Position numbers and translations under genes: made by a program. DNA of 34,962 nt from ZLKRG46 sp032117915. Its GTDB lineage: Bacteria; Bacteroidota; Ignavibacteria; Kapaibacteriales; Kapaibacteriaceae. Positions 32,905-34,962 of the stretch are shown piece after piece. Location: the NCBI GenBank assembly GCA_032117915.1, contig JAULYI010000284.1, forward strand, positions 1 through 34,962, read 5' to 3'. The notes below the pieces were generated by a model. That model did not search any database. It saw only the letters and a program-made list of their open reading frames with translations, and was not told the origin of the DNA. How positions within the stretch are numbered: the first letter of the stretch is position 1; each line of letters begins with the position of its first letter.

Positions 32905-33837
32905 TCACTCCATCAGGAGTGTCTGCCATGCCTCGTCGATCTGACCCTGGGCCACGAAGCATCTTGCAATGCGGTGCAGCAGAATCCGGTCATGACGCCG
33001 TACGGTATCATTCATAAGCACGTAGAGTGCTGCCATCGCGTTACCGGCAGCCAGCTCGATCTCGACAGAATCTGCACGAAACGCCTCGTCGAAGCGGGGG
33101 AAAGACCCGTCATACATCGGCAACTCCGGCACCGTTGCCAGGACTGCCAGATCGTGGCCTGTAAGCACCGGACTTACCCGTATGTGCTCCGGCAGCATGT
33201 CTAGCCCGATGCTTGGCCGTGGGGGCTGTTGCTGTTCGAAGATCACCGACGCGTGGGCACGTGCATAGTATGAGCCGCCCATGCGGGCCACAAGGTCCAT
33301 CCGTCGCGGATCGATGGCACCGTCGACCATCACGGAATCGGCAACATGGAAGGCAACAACCTCCAGCAGCATCAGATTGCCGTTGCCTCCAATGTCCCGA
33401 CGCAGTTCGATGTTCTCCATCAGTTTGCATTCCATCGCAAACGGAGCCTCGGCCACATAGGGTGCGGCGACGATCGTCGATGCTGCCTTCGTCAGACCGG
33501 CCTTGGTGAACTCGTCAACATCGGAGGGATAATCGCTCGATGTGATATTCATCGCGGCGGCCATCGCATACGACACGGCATTGATCGTGCATTCGCCGGT
33601 GGCCATAACGTTCGACCACGTATCCTTCACCTTGCCGGTCTTTGCTGCAATAGCCGGTCCTATCGCCACGATCGGCGGCTTGGACGCAAAGGCATTGAAG
33701 AACGAGTAGGGGGCAAGGTTCGACACGCCGTGCTCGTCCAGGGAAGACACAAAGGCGATCGGTCGCGGAGAAACGCCGGACAGCAGGAGCTGATGGCGAT
33801 CGCGGTGTGAAAGCTCGTCTGGAAGGATCGTGCGCAT
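32905..33837 (-). CDS. Flavin-reductase-like domain protein
   Basis: The 310-residue product is read from ATG 33837; a longer reading from 33951 would add 38 residues of low plausibility. Residues about 1-200 form a flavin reductase-like FMN-binding split barrel, with SGVSPRPIAFVSSLDEHGV, NLAPYSFFNAFASKPPIVAI and ECKLMENIELR. These proteins bind FMN and often reduce flavins or act as oxidoreductases. The last 100 residues are a separate helical extension (IELAAGNAMAALYVLMNDTV, ending EAWQTLLME) that I do not recognise. The gene is convergent with the biotin carrier and divergent from the solute-binding protein gene. Confidence 0.87.
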   Translation of the reverse strand: MRTILPDELSHRDRHQLLLSGVSPRPIAFVSSLDEHGVSNLAPYSFFNAFASKPPIVAIGPAIAAKTGKVKDTWSNVMATGECTINAVSYAMAAAMNITSSDYPSDVDEFTKAGLTKAASTIVAAPYVAEAPFAMECKLMENIELRRDIGGNGNLMLLEVVAFHVADSVMVDGAIDPRRMDLVARMGGSYYARAHASVIFEQQQPPRPSIGLDMLPEHIRVSPVLTGHDLAVLATVPELPMYDGSFPRFDEAFRADSVEIELAAGNAMAALYVLMNDTVRRHDRILLHRIARCFVAQGQIDEAWQTLLME

Positions 33838-33905
33838 CGGAGAGCCCTGGAATGCAAATGATGAAACGGAGCGCAAAATGGCCCCTTCCCGTGCAGAAAC
33901 AAAAA

Positions 33906-33937
33906 TTGTCCGTTGGCAAAGGCGGGAAGTATATTTG
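33906..33937 (+). promoter_or_regulatory. Candidate promoter for the solute-binding protein gene
   Basis: TTG at 33906-33908 is followed after 21 bases by TATATTTG at 33930-33937, an exact match to the Bacteroidota -7 box with good spacing. It lies 53 bases before the start codon at 33990, in the gap between two divergent genes, and is among the best promoter matches in the window. Confidence 0.55.
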
Positions 33938-33989
33938 CCCTGTTCTACCATGCATCACGTACCATCAACGACCCGATTCAGGAGTTGAC

Positions 33990-34962
33990 ATGATCGTCCG
34001 CCGATCCAATGCATTCGTAACCATGGGCATCGCTGTCCTGGCTCTCATGGCCATGGTGGTCACCGGTTGTGGCCGCCGCGCTGCCAAGGACGCTTCCGAC
34101 GAGATCACCGTCACGTGGAAGAAGTACGACACGCCGGAAGGCGCCGACCCATCGGTGCCGGACTCCCTGGGCGGTGCCGGCTTCGAGAAGCTTGCCGAAG
34201 GCATGGGCTTCAAGACCTACGTCGTGAGCGACGACGAGATGAAGTACTACGGTGATGCGAGTGCAACAAAGGGTGGACAGATCAACATCGGCGAGGCAAC
34301 GTTCCCCACGACCTTCCGTCCGGAAGGCCAGGGCTCGTCGCTGGCCGTCCTGACCGAGGTCAAGGGCTATATCTACGAAACACTGCTGGGGACGCATCCC
34401 GTAACGCGCGAGTACACGCCGTCGCTGGCGTCACACTGGAAGATCGGTGACGACAAGATGACGTTCACGTTCCGCATCGACCCGCGGGCGCGCTTCTCGG
34501 ACGGTAAGCCGGTGACGGCAGAGGACGTTGTTGCAACGTGGCGTCTGATGGTCGACGAAGGCATCCTCGAGCCCGCGCTCAACATGGTGTTCAGCAAGTT
34601 CGAAGCTCCCGTTGCCAAGAGCAAGTACATCGTCGAAGTCAAGGCTAAGTCCGTCAACTTCCGCAACCTGCTCTACTTCGGCGCCGGCATGTTCATCTAC
34701 CCGGCACATGAGCTCGCCACGCTCACCGGCAAGGAATTCCTCGAGAAGTACAATTTCAACATGCCTACCGGAACGGGTCCGTACATCCTGCTCGAGAAGG
34801 ACATCAAGGCAGGACAAGGCTGGAAGCTTACACGTCGTCCGGACTACTGGGCCGCCAACGAAAAGGCCTCGAAGTATTCCGCCAACTTCAACTACGTCAA
34901 CTACGTCGTGGTCAAGGACAATCCGGCCCTCATGTACGAAAAGTTCAAGTCCGGTGAGATCG
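33990..34962 (+). CDS. ABC transporter solute-binding lipoprotein, family 5 (3' end cut by window edge)
   Basis: Family 5 proteins bind peptides, nickel or similar solutes and hand them to an ABC importer. The first 324 codons are visible. AGGAG lies five bases before the ATG. A signal peptide ends in the lipobox VVTGC with Cys27, so the protein is lipid-anchored. The mature part has the family pattern: YIYETLLGTHPVTREYTPSL, FTFRIDPRARFSDGKPVTAE followed by DVVATWRLM, then PTGTGPYILLEK and WKLTRRPDYWA. An acidic segment of about 90 residues after the lipobox precedes the conserved region. Permease genes, if adjacent, lie beyond the right edge. Confidence 0.92.
   Translation, partial: MIVRRSNAFVTMGIAVLALMAMVVTGCGRRAAKDASDEITVTWKKYDTPEGADPSVPDSLGGAGFEKLAEGMGFKTYVVSDDEMKYYGDASATKGGQINIGEATFPTTFRPEGQGSSLAVLTEVKGYIYETLLGTHPVTREYTPSLASHWKIGDDKMTFTFRIDPRARFSDGKPVTAEDVVATWRLMVDEGILEPALNMVFSKFEAPVAKSKYIVEVKAKSVNFRNLLYFGAGMFIYPAHELATLTGKEFLEKYNFNMPTGTGPYILLEKDIKAGQGWKLTRRPDYWAANEKASKYSANFNYVNYVVVKDNPALMYEKFKSGEI

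Noticed and set aside
1..34962. CRISPR arrays, tRNA or rRNA genes, insertion sequences, toxin-antitoxin or phage defence genes
   Set aside because: Reading through both strands showed no repeat-spacer pattern, no cloverleaf-like or rRNA-like sequence, and no transposase, integrase or nuclease-type defence gene.

Overview
The window is a gene-dense piece of a Gram-negative bacterial chromosome made almost entirely of core metabolic and envelope genes. I found no rRNA, tRNA, CRISPR array, insertion sequence, phage gene or other sign of recent transfer. The gene content points to the Bacteroidota/Chlorobiota group: an ExbB-ExbD-ExbD-TonB-(PstS-like)-TPR cluster, BshA of bacillithiol synthesis, lipoprotein-type LptC, a detached biotin carrier protein, and several intergenic boxes matching the Bacteroidota-type -7 element TAnnTTTG. 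A Kapabacteria- or Ignavibacteria-like member would fit, but that is an inference from gene content without any database comparison.

Layout. (1) 1-2543, minus strand: ftsK, running off the left edge. (2) 2636-5829, plus: kdsA-lptC-tpiA-pgsA-pgpA, a tightly overlapping run for KDO synthesis, LPS export, glycolysis and phosphatidylglycerol synthesis. (3) 6006-6397: an HU-like protein with a Lys/Ala/Pro tail and its own terminator. (4) 6446-11518: pyrB-carB-prmC, without carA. (5) 11609-17570: a STAS-domain protein, then exbB-exbD-exbD-tonB, a 66-residue membrane protein, a PstS-like lipoprotein and a TPR protein, closed by a strong terminator. (6) 17605-24515: the DUF177 gene, rpmF, plsX, fabH, fabD, fabG, acpP, fabF and rnc, the classical fatty-acid synthesis cluster. 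(7) 24623-27703: a large envelope protein combining a metallopeptidase-like domain, a TolB-like propeller and an Omp85-like barrel. (8) 27700-28320, minus: a YigZ/IMPACT protein. (9) 28341-32361: bshA, an M20 peptidase, an EamA transporter and 5-formyltetrahydrofolate cyclo-ligase. (10) 32394-32903: a biotin carrier protein; 32905-33837, minus: a flavin-reductase-like protein. (11) 33990-34962: a family 5 solute-binding lipoprotein, cut by the right edge.

Most genes work in known pathways: membrane and LPS precursor supply (kdsA, lptC, pgsA, pgpA, the fab cluster), pyrimidine synthesis (pyrB, carB) and TonB energy transduction. The parts least explained by textbook biology are the TonB-linked cluster with its small membrane protein and PstS-like lipoprotein, the three-part envelope protein at 24.6-27.7 kb, the orphan STAS protein, and the arrangement of promoters: one lies inside a terminator hairpin and others sit so close to start codons that leaderless transcripts are possible. 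I saw no clear case of a wholly undescribed system; the TonB-linked cluster and the fusion protein are the best candidates. Within the window no stretch longer than about 180 bases lacks a gene.
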